Below, one piece after another: positions 24,254 through 32,674 of a stretch of 64,000 nt of DNA. The translations under genes and the position numbers were made by a program. The stretch comes from Shinella pollutisoli (GTDB lineage: Bacteria; Pseudomonadota; Alphaproteobacteria; Rhizobiales; Rhizobiaceae): NCBI RefSeq assembly GCF_024609765.1, contig NZ_JANFDG010000009.1, forward strand, positions 62,001 through 126,000, in the 5' to 3' direction. Within the stretch, counting starts at the first letter, position 1, and each line of letters begins with the position of its first letter. A model generated the notes under the pieces. It saw nothing but the letters and a program-made list of their open reading frames with translations, was not told the DNA's origin and made no database searches.

Positions 24254-24631
24254 TCAGTAGCCGGCGGGCGGGGCCGGCTCGTCCTCCGGCTCGGCGATGC
24301 GCATCTCGTTGGCGACGTCCGTGCCGAGGTCCTGCCAGGCGCGGTAGACGAGCACCAGCAGGAAGGCGAAGAAGGAGAACGAGATGACGATCGCCGTCAG
24401 GATGAGGGCCTGCGGCAGCGGGTTGGCGGTGAGCGCGGCCGGCACGTCGCGGCCGGCCGGGATGATCGGCGGCACCGCGCGCAGCACCCGGCCGCTCGCG
24501 AAGAGAAGCAGGTTGACGGCATTGGCGAGCAGCACCGTGCCGAGAAGCATGCGCACCAGCGCCTTCGACAGCATCAGGTAGACGGCGGCGGCGAAGAAGA
24601 CGGCGACGAGGAGGACGAAGAGGAGTTCCAT
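24254..24631 (-). CDS. mrpC: Mrp-type cation/proton antiporter subunit C (MnhC/PhaC)
   Basis: This 125-residue, three-helix subunit is homologous to Nuo[48 protein letters not shown], then DPLPQALILTAIVISFSFFAFLLVLVYR-like sequence (here NPLPQALILTAIVISF). ATG 24631 shares one base with the mrpB stop. The acidic, Pro-rich tail is variable. Confidence 0.94.
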   Translation of the reverse strand: MELLFVLLVAVFFAAAVYLMLSKALVRMLLGTVLLANAVNLLLFASGRVLRAVPPIIPAGRDVPAALTANPLPQALILTAIVISFSFFAFLLVLVYRAWQDLGTDVANEMRIAEPEDEPAPPAGY

Positions 24632-25050
24632 CAGTCCCCGTCCCTTTCTTCCAGCGCCAGCGCCACCGAGGTGATCGCCCCCACGACAACGAGGTAGACG
24701 CCGGTATCGAACAGCATGACGCTCGACAGCGGCACCGTGACGCCGAGGACGGTCGGCTCGATCCACAGCCCCGTCATGAACGGCACGGCGAAAACGACCG
24801 ACAGCAGGCCGGCGAGGCAGGCGAGCACGAGGCCGAAGGCCGAGACCGCCATCGGATGGAACCGCAGCGCCCTGCGCACGGCGGCCACACCGTTGGCGAT
24901 GCCGTGGACGGCGAAGGCGGAGGCCGCGATCAGCCCGCCGATGAAGCCGCCGCCCGGCTCGTTGTGGCCGCGCAGCAGCACGAAGACGGAGAACAGGAGC
25001 ATCAGCGCCGTGAGGAAGGGGGCGACGGTGCGCAGGATGAGGGTGCTCAT
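24631..25050 (-). CDS. mrpB: Mrp-type cation/proton antiporter subunit B (MnhB/PhaB)
   Basis: This 139-residue, four-helix subunit carries the MrpB motif [53 protein letters not shown] and [28 protein letters not shown] 25050 is the natural start; the longer ORF upstream translates a mosaic repeat. In most mrp operons mrpB directly follows or overlaps mrpA, but here 244 bp with a palindromic element separate them, which could uncouple the first subunit from the rest. Confidence 0.94.
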   Translation of the reverse strand: MSTLILRTVAPFLTALMLLFSVFVLLRGHNEPGGGFIGGLIAASAFAVHGIANGVAAVRRALRFHPMAVSAFGLVLACLAGLLSVVFAVPFMTGLWIEPTVLGVTVPLSSVMLFDTGVYLVVVGAITSVALALEERDGD

Positions 25051-25141
25051 GGGCGGGGCCCCGCCGTTTCCCATGCGGGCAGGATCGGCGCGAAGCGGCG
25101 GGCCGCAGCGATGCCGCGAACGGAACGGCGGCCCTGGCTTG

Positions 25142-25275
25142 CCCCGCTCCGGCCTGCCGGCCATCTTCCCCGCAAGCGGGGAGAGTGGACGGAGGGCCGT
25201 CCCGCCCGGCCCGGACGTCGAGCCCGGACAATGCCGCCACCTCGCGGGGGAGATGGCCGGCAGGCCGGAGGGCGG
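25142..25275. repeat. Mosaic palindromic element, subfamily A (diverged), between mrpA and mrpB
   Basis: CCCCGCTCCGGCCTGCCGGCC with TCTTCCCCGCAAGCGGGGAGA forms the left arm; the right arm is shortened (CTCGCGGGGGAGA then TGGCCGGCAGGCCGGAGGG). It shares core bases with both subfamilies. It sits inside the mrp operon. Confidence 0.85.
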
Positions 25276-25294
25276 GAGCGGCAACCGGTGAGCT

Positions 25295-27607
25295 TCACGT
25301 CCCCCTCCCCTTGCGGATGCGGATCAGGGACAGGATCGCCAGCCCAGCGACCATGACGACGGTGATCTCGCCCAGCGTGTCGGTGCCGCGGAAATCGACG
25401 ATGATGACGTTCACCACGTTGGCGCCGTGGGCGACGGTCCGGGAATAGAGGTTGAAGAAATCGGTGAGCGCCGTGTCGAAGCGGCCCTGCACGATCCTCA
25501 GCAGGTAGAGGGCGACGCCGAGGCCGCAGGCGACGGCGATGGCGGCATCGGGAAGCGCCTCGCGCAGCGGCCGGTGGTCGCGCGGCTCGAGTCTCAGCCG
25601 CGTCATCGCCAGCGCGAGGATGACGACCGACAGCGTCTCGACCATGAACTGGGTGAAGGCGAGGTCCGGCGCGCCGAACAGCAGGAAGATCACGGCGACG
25701 CAGAACCCCTGGATGCCGAGCGCGAGGATCGCGGCGAGCCGGGTCCTCGCCGAAAGCACCGCGCCGACGCCGGCGACGGCGAGCGCCATCACGGCGAGCT
25801 CGTGCAGCGGCACGCCCGCCGGCCAGAGCGGCAGCGCCGGCCATTCGCCGTAGACGGCCGGCGGCACGAGGAGCGCCAGCGCCAGCACGGCGAAGGTCGC
25901 CGTCATGTAGACCTCCAGGCGGCCCGGCTGGATGGCGCGCGTAACGGCGGTCGAGACGCGGACGAGGCCGCGCATCGCCTGGTCGAACCCCCGGTCCGGT
26001 CCCCAGCCGATGTCCTCGACGAGCCGGTCGGCGGCCCCGCGCGCGCGGCCGAGCAGCCGGTAGACGATGAGGCCGAGGGCAAGCGTGGCGGCGGAGAGCG
26101 CGAGCGGCAGGCCGGCATGCGGCACCGGCGCGGCCGTGACCGTCTCCGGCCGGCCGGCGATGGCGGAGGCGAGCGGCGACGTCAGCATCGCATGGAAGGC
26201 GCCGGAGAAGAGGCCGGCCGCAAGCCCGGCGAGCGCCAGCAGCGCCGGGCCGAGGGAAAGCAGGAGCGGCGCCTCGTGCGGCCGCCGCGGCGTCTCGACC
26301 CGCGGGCCGAGGAAGGGCTTCAGCGCGAGCGCCAGGGCGACGGCGACCATCAGGCCGTTGCCGGCGAGCGCCGCGGCGGTGAAGACGACGGCGCGCGGGC
26401 TGCCGCCCGCAAGCGCGGCATAGACCTCCTCCTTGCCGAGGAAGCCGAGGAAGGGCGGCAGGCCGGCCATGGAGGCCGCGGCGGCGAGCGTCGCGGCGAA
26501 GGTGACGGGCATGGCGGCGGCGAGCCCGCCGAGCCGCGTGAGGTCGCGCGTGCCGGTCTCGTGGTCGAGGATGCCGGCCAGCATGAAGAGCGCGCCCTTG
26601 AAGAGCGCGTGGGCGACGAGATAGAGCGCTGCCGCCGCCGCGGCCCGTTCCGAGCCGAAGCCCGTCAGGAGCACGAGCAGGCCGAGCGAGGCGACCGTCG
26701 TCTGGGCGAGCATCCGCTTGAGGTCGGTCTCGCGGATCGCCAGCACGGCGCCGACGACGAGCGTCAGCCCGCCGCAGGCCGGCAGGATCGTCTCCCAGGC
26801 CGGCGTGCCGCCCATCACCGGGCTGAGCCGCATCAAGAGGTAGACGCCGGCCTTCACCATGGTCGCCGAATGCAGGTAGGCCGAGACCGGGGTCGGCGCC
26901 TCCATGGCGTTCGGCAGCCAGACATGGAAGGGGAACTGCGCCGACTTGGTGAAGGCGCCGCCGAGGACGAGGAAGAGCATGGCGAGATAGAAGGGGCTCG
27001 CCCGCACCTCCTCGCCGAAGGACAGGAGCAGCGAGAACTGGGTGAGGCCGGTGACGTTCCAGAGGATCAGCAGGCCGGCGAGCAGGAACAGCCCGCCGCC
27101 GCCCGTCACCACCAGCGCCTGCAGCGCCGCCCGGCGTGCCGCCTCCCGGCCGTGGTCGAAGCCGATCAGCAGGAAGGAGGCGATCGAGGTCAGCTCCCAG
27201 TAGACGAAGAGCATCAGGAAGCTGTCGGCGGCGACGAGGCCGAGCATCGCCCCCATGAAGAGCAGGAGGAAGGCGAAGAACCGGCCCTGCTGCGGATGGC
27301 CCCTCAGGTAGCCGCCGGCATAGAGCACGACGAGCGCGCCGATGCCGGAGATCAGGAGCAGGAAGGTCAGCGACAGGCCGTCGAGGAACCAGGAGAAGGA
27401 GAGGTTGTAGGCCGGCACCCAGGCATAGCCGCCGGTGACGACCTCGCCGCGGGCGATCTCCGCGCCGAAGCCGAGGAAATGCAGGAAGACCGCGAGCGGC
27501 ACCAGCGCCAGCGGCCAGGCGGCCCGATGCCCGAGCAGGCGCGTCAGCGCCGGGGCGGCGAGCGCGGCCAGGAACGGCAGGCAGAGGGCGGCGAACGTCA
27601 ATGCCAT
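25295..27607 (-). CDS. mrpA: Mrp-type cation/proton antiporter subunit A (MnhA/PhaA)
   Basis: This large subunit has 770 residues from ATG 27607 ([13 protein letters not shown]), homologous to NuoL in its N-terminal two thirds and carrying the extra C-terminal MbhD/MbhE-like helices. Conserved blocks include [43 protein letters not shown] (the membrane Glu in YWELTS), [42 protein letters not shown] (Lys and His of the ion path) and the C-terminal [27 protein letters not shown] and [26 protein letters not shown]. The family is intact end to end. It is the first gene of the operon; its promoter should lie in 27608-27753. Whether the complex moves Na+ or K+ cannot be told from sequence. Confidence 0.96.
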   Translation of the reverse strand: MALTFAALCLPFLAALAAPALTRLLGHRAAWPLALVPLAVFLHFLGFGAEIARGEVVTGGYAWVPAYNLSFSWFLDGLSLTFLLLISGIGALVVLYAGGYLRGHPQQGRFFAFLLLFMGAMLGLVAADSFLMLFVYWELTSIASFLLIGFDHGREAARRAALQALVVTGGGGLFLLAGLLILWNVTGLTQFSLLLSFGEEVRASPFYLAMLFLVLGGAFTKSAQFPFHVWLPNAMEAPTPVSAYLHSATMVKAGVYLLMRLSPVMGGTPAWETILPACGGLTLVVGAVLAIRETDLKRMLAQTTVASLGLLVLLTGFGSERAAAAAALYLVAHALFKGALFMLAGILDHETGTRDLTRLGGLAAAMPVTFAATLAAAASMAGLPPFLGFLGKEEVYAALAGGSPRAVVFTAAALAGNGLMVAVALALALKPFLGPRVETPRRPHEAPLLLSLGPALLALAGLAAGLFSGAFHAMLTSPLASAIAGRPETVTAAPVPHAGLPLALSAATLALGLIVYRLLGRARGAADRLVEDIGWGPDRGFDQAMRGLVRVSTAVTRAIQPGRLEVYMTATFAVLALALLVPPAVYGEWPALPLWPAGVPLHELAVMALAVAGVGAVLSARTRLAAILALGIQGFCVAVIFLLFGAPDLAFTQFMVETLSVVILALAMTRLRLEPRDHRPLREALPDAAIAVACGLGVALYLLRIVQGRFDTALTDFFNLYSRTVAHGANVVNVIIVDFRGTDTLGEITVVMVAGLAILSLIRIRKGRGT

Positions 27608-27753
27608 CCCGTCAGCGCCCCGTCGCCGCATGCACCCATGCCCGTCCCTCCCGCCTGCGGGCTTCGCCCGTCCGTTTCTCTCAGTGAGCCGGTTCTACGT
27701 CGGCCGCGCCGAAATCGCCACCCTTGAAGAGCAGGCGGGCGGCTTTTTCGTGC

Positions 27754-28158
27754 CTAGGCCCCGGGCGCGATCAAGGCGACCTTCGGGAAGTAGGTGCGGT
27801 AGCGCTCCACGTCGCGGGTGATCAGCGTCAGGCCGGAAACGGCAGCATGGGCGCCGATGAAGAAATCCGGAAGCACCCCCGTCCGGCCGCCGCCCGACTT
27901 CCGGTAGGCCTGGAAGGCCTTGCCGGCGAGGAAGAGGGCGGGCCTGGGCGTCGGCAGGTGCAGGAGCTCGGCCGCCGCCAGCATCGCATCCAGATCGGCG
28001 ATGTCGCGATAACGCACCGAAAGCTCGGCATAGACGACGTCGTTTATGGCAAGCGGGCCGTCGAACGACGCCGCTTCCAACGTCGCCTGCGACCAGTCGG
28101 CCCAGACCGGGTCTTCCGTCACGAGATCGAGGAGCACGTTCGTGTCGACGAGGAACAT
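27754..28158 (-). CDS. vapC: VapC-type PIN-domain toxin ribonuclease
   Basis: This 134-residue PIN-domain protein carries the acidic site of Mg-dependent RNases: Asp5 ([11 protein letters not shown]), Glu45 (VVYAELS), Asp98 ([11 protein letters not shown]) and Asp116 ([14 protein letters not shown]). VapC toxins cleave tRNA or rRNA and stop growth when free of the antitoxin. It begins 1 bp after the vapB stop, the usual vapBC order. All four acidic residues are present, so the toxin should be active. The target is unknown. Confidence 0.93.
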   Translation of the reverse strand: MFLVDTNVLLDLVTEDPVWADWSQATLEAASFDGPLAINDVVYAELSVRYRDIADLDAMLAAAELLHLPTPRPALFLAGKAFQAYRKSGGGRTGVLPDFFIGAHAAVSGLTLITRDVERYRTYFPKVALIAPGA

Positions 28159-28159
28159 C

Positions 28160-28393
28160 TCATTCCTCGCCGCGCGTCAGCGCCATGATCTCCTCCGTCG
28201 TCATGCCGGCGCCGGCGTGGCCCCGAAGCCGGCAAAAGCGGCTTTCCGGCCGCTTGCCTTCCGCCGGCACGAGAACGACGCTGCCGTCCTGCCGCCGGCG
28301 GAACTCGACCTTGCTGCCGGGCCGAATGCCGAGAAGCTCGCGGACGGCCTTCGGGATCGTGACCTGGCCCTTGCTGGTGACCGTCGTGCGCAT
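28160..28393 (-). CDS. vapB: VapB-type antitoxin with AbrB/MazE (SpoVT-AbrB) DNA-binding domain
   Basis: This 77-residue protein has an N-terminal swapped-hairpin AbrB domain, [44 protein letters not shown], and a C-terminal toxin-binding tail ending [16 protein letters not shown] 28393 is chosen because the first operator copy sits just upstream; ATG 28420 lies between the two operator copies and is less likely. It should neutralise VapC and, with it, repress the operon through the two GGTATTACC sites. Confidence 0.92.
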   Translation of the reverse strand: MRTTVTSKGQVTIPKAVRELLGIRPGSKVEFRRRQDGSVVLVPAEGKRPESRFCRLRGHAGAGMTTEEIMALTRGEE

Positions 28394-28402
28394 CGCCTGT
28401 CC

Positions 28403-28432
28403 GGTATTACCTCGTTTCATCACGGTATTACC
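28403..28432. promoter_or_regulatory. vapBC operator: two GGTATTACC palindromes 21 bp apart
   Basis: The 9-bp odd palindrome GGTATTACC occurs at 28403-28411 and 28424-28432, exactly 21 bp apart, so both face the same side of the helix. The first copy is 10 bp upstream of the vapB ATG. The AbrB-type VapB dimer is the obvious ligand. Confidence 0.75.
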
Positions 28433-28502
28433 TCTAGCACCGCCCGCCTCGATTGTCACGCCGCCCGCCGCATCCTATCTAAGCAGCGAACAGGAGGATG
28501 CC

Positions 28503-28910
28503 ATGAGCGAGACATCGACGTTGAAGGTTCACAAGAGCAAGGACGAGTGGCGGGAGATCCTGACGCCCGAGCAGTTCCGCATCACCCGCGAGCACGGCAC
28601 GGAGCGGGCCTTCTCCAGCCCGGACTTCGACCTTTCCAGGAAGGGCACCTATCGCTGCATCTGCTGCAACCGGCCGCTCTACCGCTCGGAGGCGAAGTAC
28701 GATTCCGGCACCGGCTGGCCGAGCTTCACCCGGCCGATCGAGCCCGGCGCCGTCACCGAGCATACGGACCGTTCCTACGGCATGACGCGCACCGAGATCC
28801 GCTGTGCGGACTGCGACGCCCATCTCGGCCACGTCTTCCCGGACGGGCCGCCGCCGGCGGGCCTGCGCTACTGCATGAACGGGGTGGCGCTCAGCTTCGA
28901 TCCGGACTGA
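28503..28910 (+). CDS. msrB: Peptide-methionine (R)-S-oxide reductase MsrB
   Basis: This 135-residue enzyme reduces methionine-R-sulfoxide in proteins. Structural zinc is held by Cys52/Cys55 (CICC) and Cys101/Cys104 (CADC); the catalytic cysteine is Cys124 in RYCMNGVAL. The core [15 protein letters not shown] and [20 protein letters not shown] are fully conserved. ATG 28503 follows an AGGAGG RBS. The gene is divergent from vapBC, and its 3' end overlaps the convergent acetyltransferase gene by 20 bp. Confidence 0.96.
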   Translation: MSETSTLKVHKSKDEWREILTPEQFRITREHGTERAFSSPDFDLSRKGTYRCICCNRPLYRSEAKYDSGTGWPSFTRPIEPGAVTEHTDRSYGMTRTEIRCADCDAHLGHVFPDGPPPAGLRYCMNGVALSFDPD

Positions 28911-29403
28911 CCAGCTTCAGCTCCATGCAGGCGAGGTCGAGCCAGCGACCGAACTTGATGCCGACCTCCTCGAAGCGGCCGACATAACGGAAGCCCAGCG
29001 CCTCGTGCAGGCGGATCGAGGCGGCGTTCTCCGCCTCGATGCCGGCGATCATCACGTGGATGCCGCCCGCAGCGGCGCGTTCGATCAGCGCCGCCATCAG
29101 CCGGCGGCCGATCCCGAGGCCGCGCGTGTCGCCGCGCACGTAGACGGAATGCTCGACCGTGTGGCGGTAGCCGTCGAAGGCGCGCCACTCGCCGTAGGAG
29201 GCGTAGCCCAGCACCGCGTCGCCGCGCACGGCGGCGAGGACGGGAAAGCCGCGGTCGCGCCGGGCCGAAAGCCAGGCCCTGCGGTTGTCGAGGTCGACCG
29301 GCATCTCGTTCCAGATCGCCGTGGTGTTGGCGACGGCGTCGTTGTAGATGGCGAGGATGCCCGGCAGGTCGGCCTCGCCGGCGTCGCGTATCTCGATCTC
29401 CAT
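28891..29403 (-). CDS. GNAT acetyltransferase of the phosphinothricin/methionine-sulfone type
   Basis: This 170-residue acetyltransferase has the family opening [43 protein letters not shown], a middle [45 protein letters not shown] with the acetyl-CoA loop (RGLGIGRRL), and [46 protein letters not shown]. These match pat/bar-like and MddA proteins that acetylate phosphinothricin, methionine sulfone or sulfoximine. The exact substrate is not determined. It overlaps msrB tail to tail by 20 bp. Confidence 0.9.
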   Translation of the reverse strand: MEIEIRDAGEADLPGILAIYNDAVANTTAIWNEMPVDLDNRRAWLSARRDRGFPVLAAVRGDAVLGYASYGEWRAFDGYRHTVEHSVYVRGDTRGLGIGRRLMAALIERAAAGGIHVMIAGIEAENAASIRLHEALGFRYVGRFEEVGIKFGRWLDLACMELKLVSPDRS

Positions 29404-29482
29404 GCCCCGGCCCCCGTTTTTCCGCCGGGCTTATAGAGCATTTCCGATGACGGTGGGAAGCGGTTTCGGCGCCGGGTCCGGC

Positions 29483-30169
29483 TCAGAGCCCGGCCGGCGC
29501 GGAGACGACGCTGGAGAGAACCGCCGAATAGTGGACGGCGGCGGCGGCCACGACGAAGCCGTGCCAGATCGCGTTCTGGAAGCGCAGCCGCTCCCAGACG
29601 TGGAAGACGACGCCGACCGAATAGAGCACGCCGCCGACGACGATCAGCGCCAGCGTGGCGGCCGGAAGCCTGGTGGCGAGCGGTCCCGCCGCCATCACGC
29701 CGCTCCAGCCCATGGCGAGGTAGAGGCCGATCGCCAGCCGGTCGTAGCGCCCGGGGAAGAGGAATTTCAGCGTCGCGCCCGCGCCCGCCGCGATCCAGAT
29801 GCCGGCGAGCATCGCCGCCAGGAACGGATCGTCGATGCCGCGCTGCAGGAAGGGCGTGTAGGTGGCGGCGATCAGCACGTAGATCGCCGCGTGGTCGAAG
29901 CGGCGCAGGTGCCACTTCACCTTCGAGACGGGCCAGAGATTGTAGGCGAAGGAGATGCCGAGCGACAGGATGAGGCCGGTGCCGTAGACAAGGGCCGCCG
30001 CGAACTGCCCGCCGGAGGCGAAGACGGCGGCATAGAAGACGAGCGCCGTGACGCCGACGAGCGCAAGCACGACGCCGACGCCGTGCACGATGCCGTCGGC
30101 GATCAGCTCGTGCCGGTCATAGCGCCACTTGATGCCCTCGATCTCCACGCCGATGCTCCCACGCCTCAT
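29483..30169 (-). CDS. Hemolysin III/TrhA (PAQR-like) family membrane protein
   Basis: This 228-residue protein has seven predicted transmembrane helices. The family features are YDRHELIADGIVHGVGVVLALVGVTAL near the start, SVKVKWHLRRFDHAAIYVLIAATYTPF-like sequence (here SKVKWHLRRFDHAAIYVLIAATYTPFL) and a C-terminal NAIWHGFVVAAAAVHYSAV, placing the metal-binding Asp and His residues as in PAQR/YqfA proteins. In E. coli TrhA affects membrane fluidity and energy balance. The start at 30169 is just after a mosaic element. No operon partner is evident. Confidence 0.9.
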   Translation of the reverse strand: MRRGSIGVEIEGIKWRYDRHELIADGIVHGVGVVLALVGVTALVFYAAVFASGGQFAAALVYGTGLILSLGISFAYNLWPVSKVKWHLRRFDHAAIYVLIAATYTPFLQRGIDDPFLAAMLAGIWIAAGAGATLKFLFPGRYDRLAIGLYLAMGWSGVMAAGPLATRLPAATLALIVVGGVLYSVGVVFHVWERLRFQNAIWHGFVVAAAAVHYSAVLSSVVSAPAGL

Positions 30170-30189
30170 ATCGCCAGGGCCTGCGTCTT

Positions 30190-30306
30190 GCCCCTTCTCC
30201 CCGGCGGGGGAAGGTCGCGGCAGCGGATGAGGAGGACGCCGCAGATGCCGGCTTCGCCCGCCTCATCCGGCCCTACGGGCCACCTTCTCCCCGGCGGGGA
30301 GAAGGG
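30190..30306. repeat. Mosaic palindromic element, subfamily B
   Basis: GCCCCTTCTCCCCGGCGGGG opens it, with GCGGCAGCGGATGAGGAGG; it closes with CCTCATCCGGCCCTACGGGCC and ACCTTCTCCCCGGCGGGGAG. The order of parts is inside-out relative to the copy at 46422, a mosaic arrangement. Confidence 0.85.
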
Positions 30307-30369
30307 AACGGTGACGTCATTCCGAGCGCCCATGGTGCCGCGTTCGGCCGGCGGGGGCAAGGCCGAATG

Positions 30370-30693
30370 CTACTGCCCGGCGATGCATTCCGCGCAGAGC
30401 GCCGCATGCGGCACGGCCTTGAGCCGCGCCTCGGCGATCGGCTCGCCGCACTTGGCGCAGACGCCGAAGGTGCCGGCGGCGATGCGGTCGAGCGCCGCCT
30501 CGATCGCCTCCAGCTCCTTGAGGCCGGTATGGCCGAACTCCTCCAGCACCTCGTCATTCTCCCGCTCGATCGCCCGGTCGGAGCTGTCGGCGCTCTTCAG
30601 CGTGTCGAGGTCCCGGTCGATCTTGTTCAGGCGGCGGTAGAGCTCGCGCTTGCGGTCGAGCAGAATGTCCTTGTACTGCGCCGGGTCGGCCAT
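30370..30693 (-). CDS. TraR/DksA family zinc-finger protein
   Basis: This 107-residue protein has an N-terminal coiled-coil hairpin (residues about 5-70, ILLDRKRELYRRLNKIDRDLDTLKSAD...LKELEAIEAALDRI) and a C-terminal zinc finger CAKCGEPIAEARLKAVPHAALCAEC (Cys-x2-Cys...Cys-x2-Cys). DksA-type proteins enter the RNA polymerase secondary channel. The coil is shorter than in E. coli DksA, and no DxxDxA tip motif is evident, so it is one of the short DksA-like proteins common in rhizobia. ATG 30693 is chosen by domain start. Confidence 0.9.
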   Translation of the reverse strand: MADPAQYKDILLDRKRELYRRLNKIDRDLDTLKSADSSDRAIERENDEVLEEFGHTGLKELEAIEAALDRIAAGTFGVCAKCGEPIAEARLKAVPHAALCAECIAGQ

Positions 30694-30911
30694 GTCCGGG
30701 CCTCCTTTCCTGTCTCTCTTCAAAGGCGTCACGGCAAGCCTAGCGCGCGGCAGGGCCGCCGCATTGACCGAGATCAAGATTCACCACCCTGACCGTCAAC
30801 GCCCTGTTGACGCTAAATCGCCGAAACACGATCTTCCGTGAACGGCGACCGTCCGCCATATTCCTCCTCGACAGAAAGGTTTCCAAGAGGAAACCGCAAC
30901 GGGACAAGACG

Positions 30912-31862
30912 ATGACGGACCTCGACAGACGGACATTCCTCGGCGCAGCCGCCGGTATCGCCGCCGCGCAGGCCCTGCCCGTCCGCGCGGAGAACAGCAC
31001 CATGACCCAGCCCGCAACGCATGCCCTCGACATGCCGGCCTTCGTCGACCATTCGCACCTGACGGTCGTCGACCTGCCGATGGTCTCGGCCTTCTACCGG
31101 AAGGTCATGGGGCTCTCGGTCCTCGACGGCACCACCTCGGGCGAGACGCTCGGCGTCGCCGGCCGGCCGCTCGTCACGCTGACGACCGGAGCGAGGGCGG
31201 CGCGCGCGCCGCGCACGGCGCCGGGCCTCTTCCACACGGCCTTCCTGGTGCCGAGCCGCGCCGAGCTCGGCCGCTGGCTGGCGCACGCCGCCCACAACAA
31301 CGTGCCGCTCACCGGCGCCTCGGACCATCTCGTCAGCGAGGCGATCTACCTCGACGACCCGGAGGGCAACGGCATCGAGATCTATCGCGACCGCGACCGC
31401 TCGGAATGGACCTACGCCGCCGACGGCACGGTGAAGATGGCGACGCAGCGGCTCGACCTGCAGGCGCTCTACGACGAGGCGCCGAAGGACGGCTTCTCCG
31501 CCCAAGCGGACGGCACGGCGATCGGCCACATCCACCTGCAGGTCTCCGACATCCCCGAGGCGGACGCCTTCTTTCGCGACGTGCTCGGCCTCGACCTGAT
31601 GGCGCGCTATCCGGGCGCGAGCTTCTTCGCCACCGGCAAGTACCACCATCATGTCGCGGCGAACGTCTGGAACTCGCGCGGCCAGCCGAAGCGGGAAAGC
31701 GGCATGACCGGGCTTTCCGACTACACGATCCGCTTCAACGATGCCGGAAAGCTCGCAGCGGCGACAGCGAAGCTCGACGAGATGGGGATCGCGACGACCC
31801 GGACGGGCGACACCGTCTCGCTCACCGACCCGTGGGGGATCGGGCTCAGGCTTGCCGCCTGA
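30912..31862 (+). CDS. Tat-exported VOC (glyoxalase/extradiol dioxygenase fold) protein
   Basis: The protein has 316 residues. The N-terminus DLDRRTFLGAAAGIAAAQALPVRA is a clear twin-arginine signal with a likely cleavage near residue 26. Two VOC modules follow: about 44-165 (FVDHSHLTVVDLPMVSAFYRKVMGL..., LFHTAFLVPSRAELGRWL, YLDDPEGNGIEIYRDR) and about 200-316 (IGHIHLQVSDIPEADAFFRDVLGL...ASFFATGKYHHHVAANVW...LTDPWGIGLRL). The pattern resembles CatE-type catechol-2,3-dioxygenases, with possible metal ligands in HIHLQV, HHHVAAN and the terminal region (a Glu is less clear). Related proteins are usually cytoplasmic; the export signal is unusual. The substrate is unknown. Confidence 0.88.
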   Translation: MTDLDRRTFLGAAAGIAAAQALPVRAENSTMTQPATHALDMPAFVDHSHLTVVDLPMVSAFYRKVMGLSVLDGTTSGETLGVAGRPLVTLTTGARAARAPRTAPGLFHTAFLVPSRAELGRWLAHAAHNNVPLTGASDHLVSEAIYLDDPEGNGIEIYRDRDRSEWTYAADGTVKMATQRLDLQALYDEAPKDGFSAQADGTAIGHIHLQVSDIPEADAFFRDVLGLDLMARYPGASFFATGKYHHHVAANVWNSRGQPKRESGMTGLSDYTIRFNDAGKLAAATAKLDEMGIATTRTGDTVSLTDPWGIGLRLAA

Positions 31863-31873
31863 GCCGCCGGGTC

Positions 31874-32272
31874 TCAATCGTAGAGATAGTGCGCCGCCCA
31901 GTCGGCGCGCGGCACCTTGCCGCCGATCCTGTACTTGAACGCCTTGACGGCGAGCCGGTCGGCGCTCGCCTCGCAGCGGTAGGAGAGCCGGTACCACTCG
32001 CCCCTGCTGCGGAACACCGCGCCCCTGGTCTTCAGCGTCGTGCCGGCGAGCTTCGGGTCGCCGAAGGCATAGGCGATGACCTTGTCCGGGCGGAAGCCGT
32101 TCTTCGCCGCGCCGATCCGGTCCATCGCCTCGATGTCGCAGCGCTGCTCCAGCCGCTCGTCCGGCGTCAGCTTCTGCAGCTGGCTGCGCACGCGCGCGTC
32201 GATCGTCCCGGCCGACGCCGCCGTCGACGCGAGAGCGAATGCTGCGAGCACCATGCAGGAATGCAATCTCAA
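31874..32272 (-). CDS. Secreted DUF930 domain-containing protein
   Basis: This 132-residue protein has a signal peptide (residues 1-21, ending ASAASA-like, ASTAASAG) and the DUF930 domain: IDARVRSQLQKLTPDERLEQRCDIEAMDRIG, PDKVIAYAFGDPKLAGTTLKTRGAVFRSRGEWYRLSYRCEASADRLAVKAFKYRIGGKVPRADWAAHYLYD. Two cysteines (in RCDIEAM and YRCEAS) may form a disulfide. The start is TTG 32272, preferred over ATG 32254 because a perfect Shine-Dalgarno precedes it. It is a periplasmic protein of unknown role. Confidence 0.87.
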   Translation of the reverse strand: MRLHSCMVLAAFALASTAASAGTIDARVRSQLQKLTPDERLEQRCDIEAMDRIGAAKNGFRPDKVIAYAFGDPKLAGTTLKTRGAVFRSRGEWYRLSYRCEASADRLAVKAFKYRIGGKVPRADWAAHYLYD

Positions 32273-32277
32273 ACCGT

Positions 32278-32287
32278 CACCTCCTTC
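32278..32287 (-). promoter_or_regulatory. Full-length Shine-Dalgarno deciding a TTG start (DUF930 gene)
   Basis: Minus-strand AAGGAGGTGA is complementary to the whole anti-SD of 16S rRNA and sits at ideal spacing before TTG 32272. This supports TTG over the in-frame ATG at 32254, and suggests high translation. Confidence 0.75.
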
Positions 32288-32420
32288 TCATGCCGTCCGT
32301 GACGACGTCCTGCTTCGAAGCGGGCAGACATAGGCCCATTGCAGGGGACGGGGCAAGCAATCGCGGCGGGAAAAGGCGGACATGGTGCTTTGCGGAGGGT
32401 AGGCCAGCATATGCGGCTTT

Positions 32421-32560
32421 GCCCCTCACCCTAACCCTCTCCCCGCAGGCGGGGAGAGGGGACGCGGCCTGCGAGACGACGATGATCTCGGAAAACGGTG
32501 CGGCAAATCTCCTTCTCCCCGCCTGCGGGGAGAAGGTGGCTGGCAGGCCGGATGAGGGGC
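32421..32560. repeat. Mosaic palindromic element, subfamily B
   Basis: GCCCCTCACCCTAACCCTCT with CCCCGCAGGCGGGGAGAGG, then a spacer, then CCTTCTCCCCGCCTGCGGGG and GGCAGGCCGGATGAGGGGC. It lies in the gap between the DUF930 gene and oligopeptidase B. The rest of the gap shows no gene. Confidence 0.9.
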
Positions 32561-32674
32561 AGCACACTCCCATCCGGTTGTCTCTGCCGCGCATGGGGAC
32601 CCTTTCCCGCTTGATGCGGAGCACCGCGGTCTCTATCTCTCCTCACCACCGTCCCGATTTGCCGGAGTGATGCC

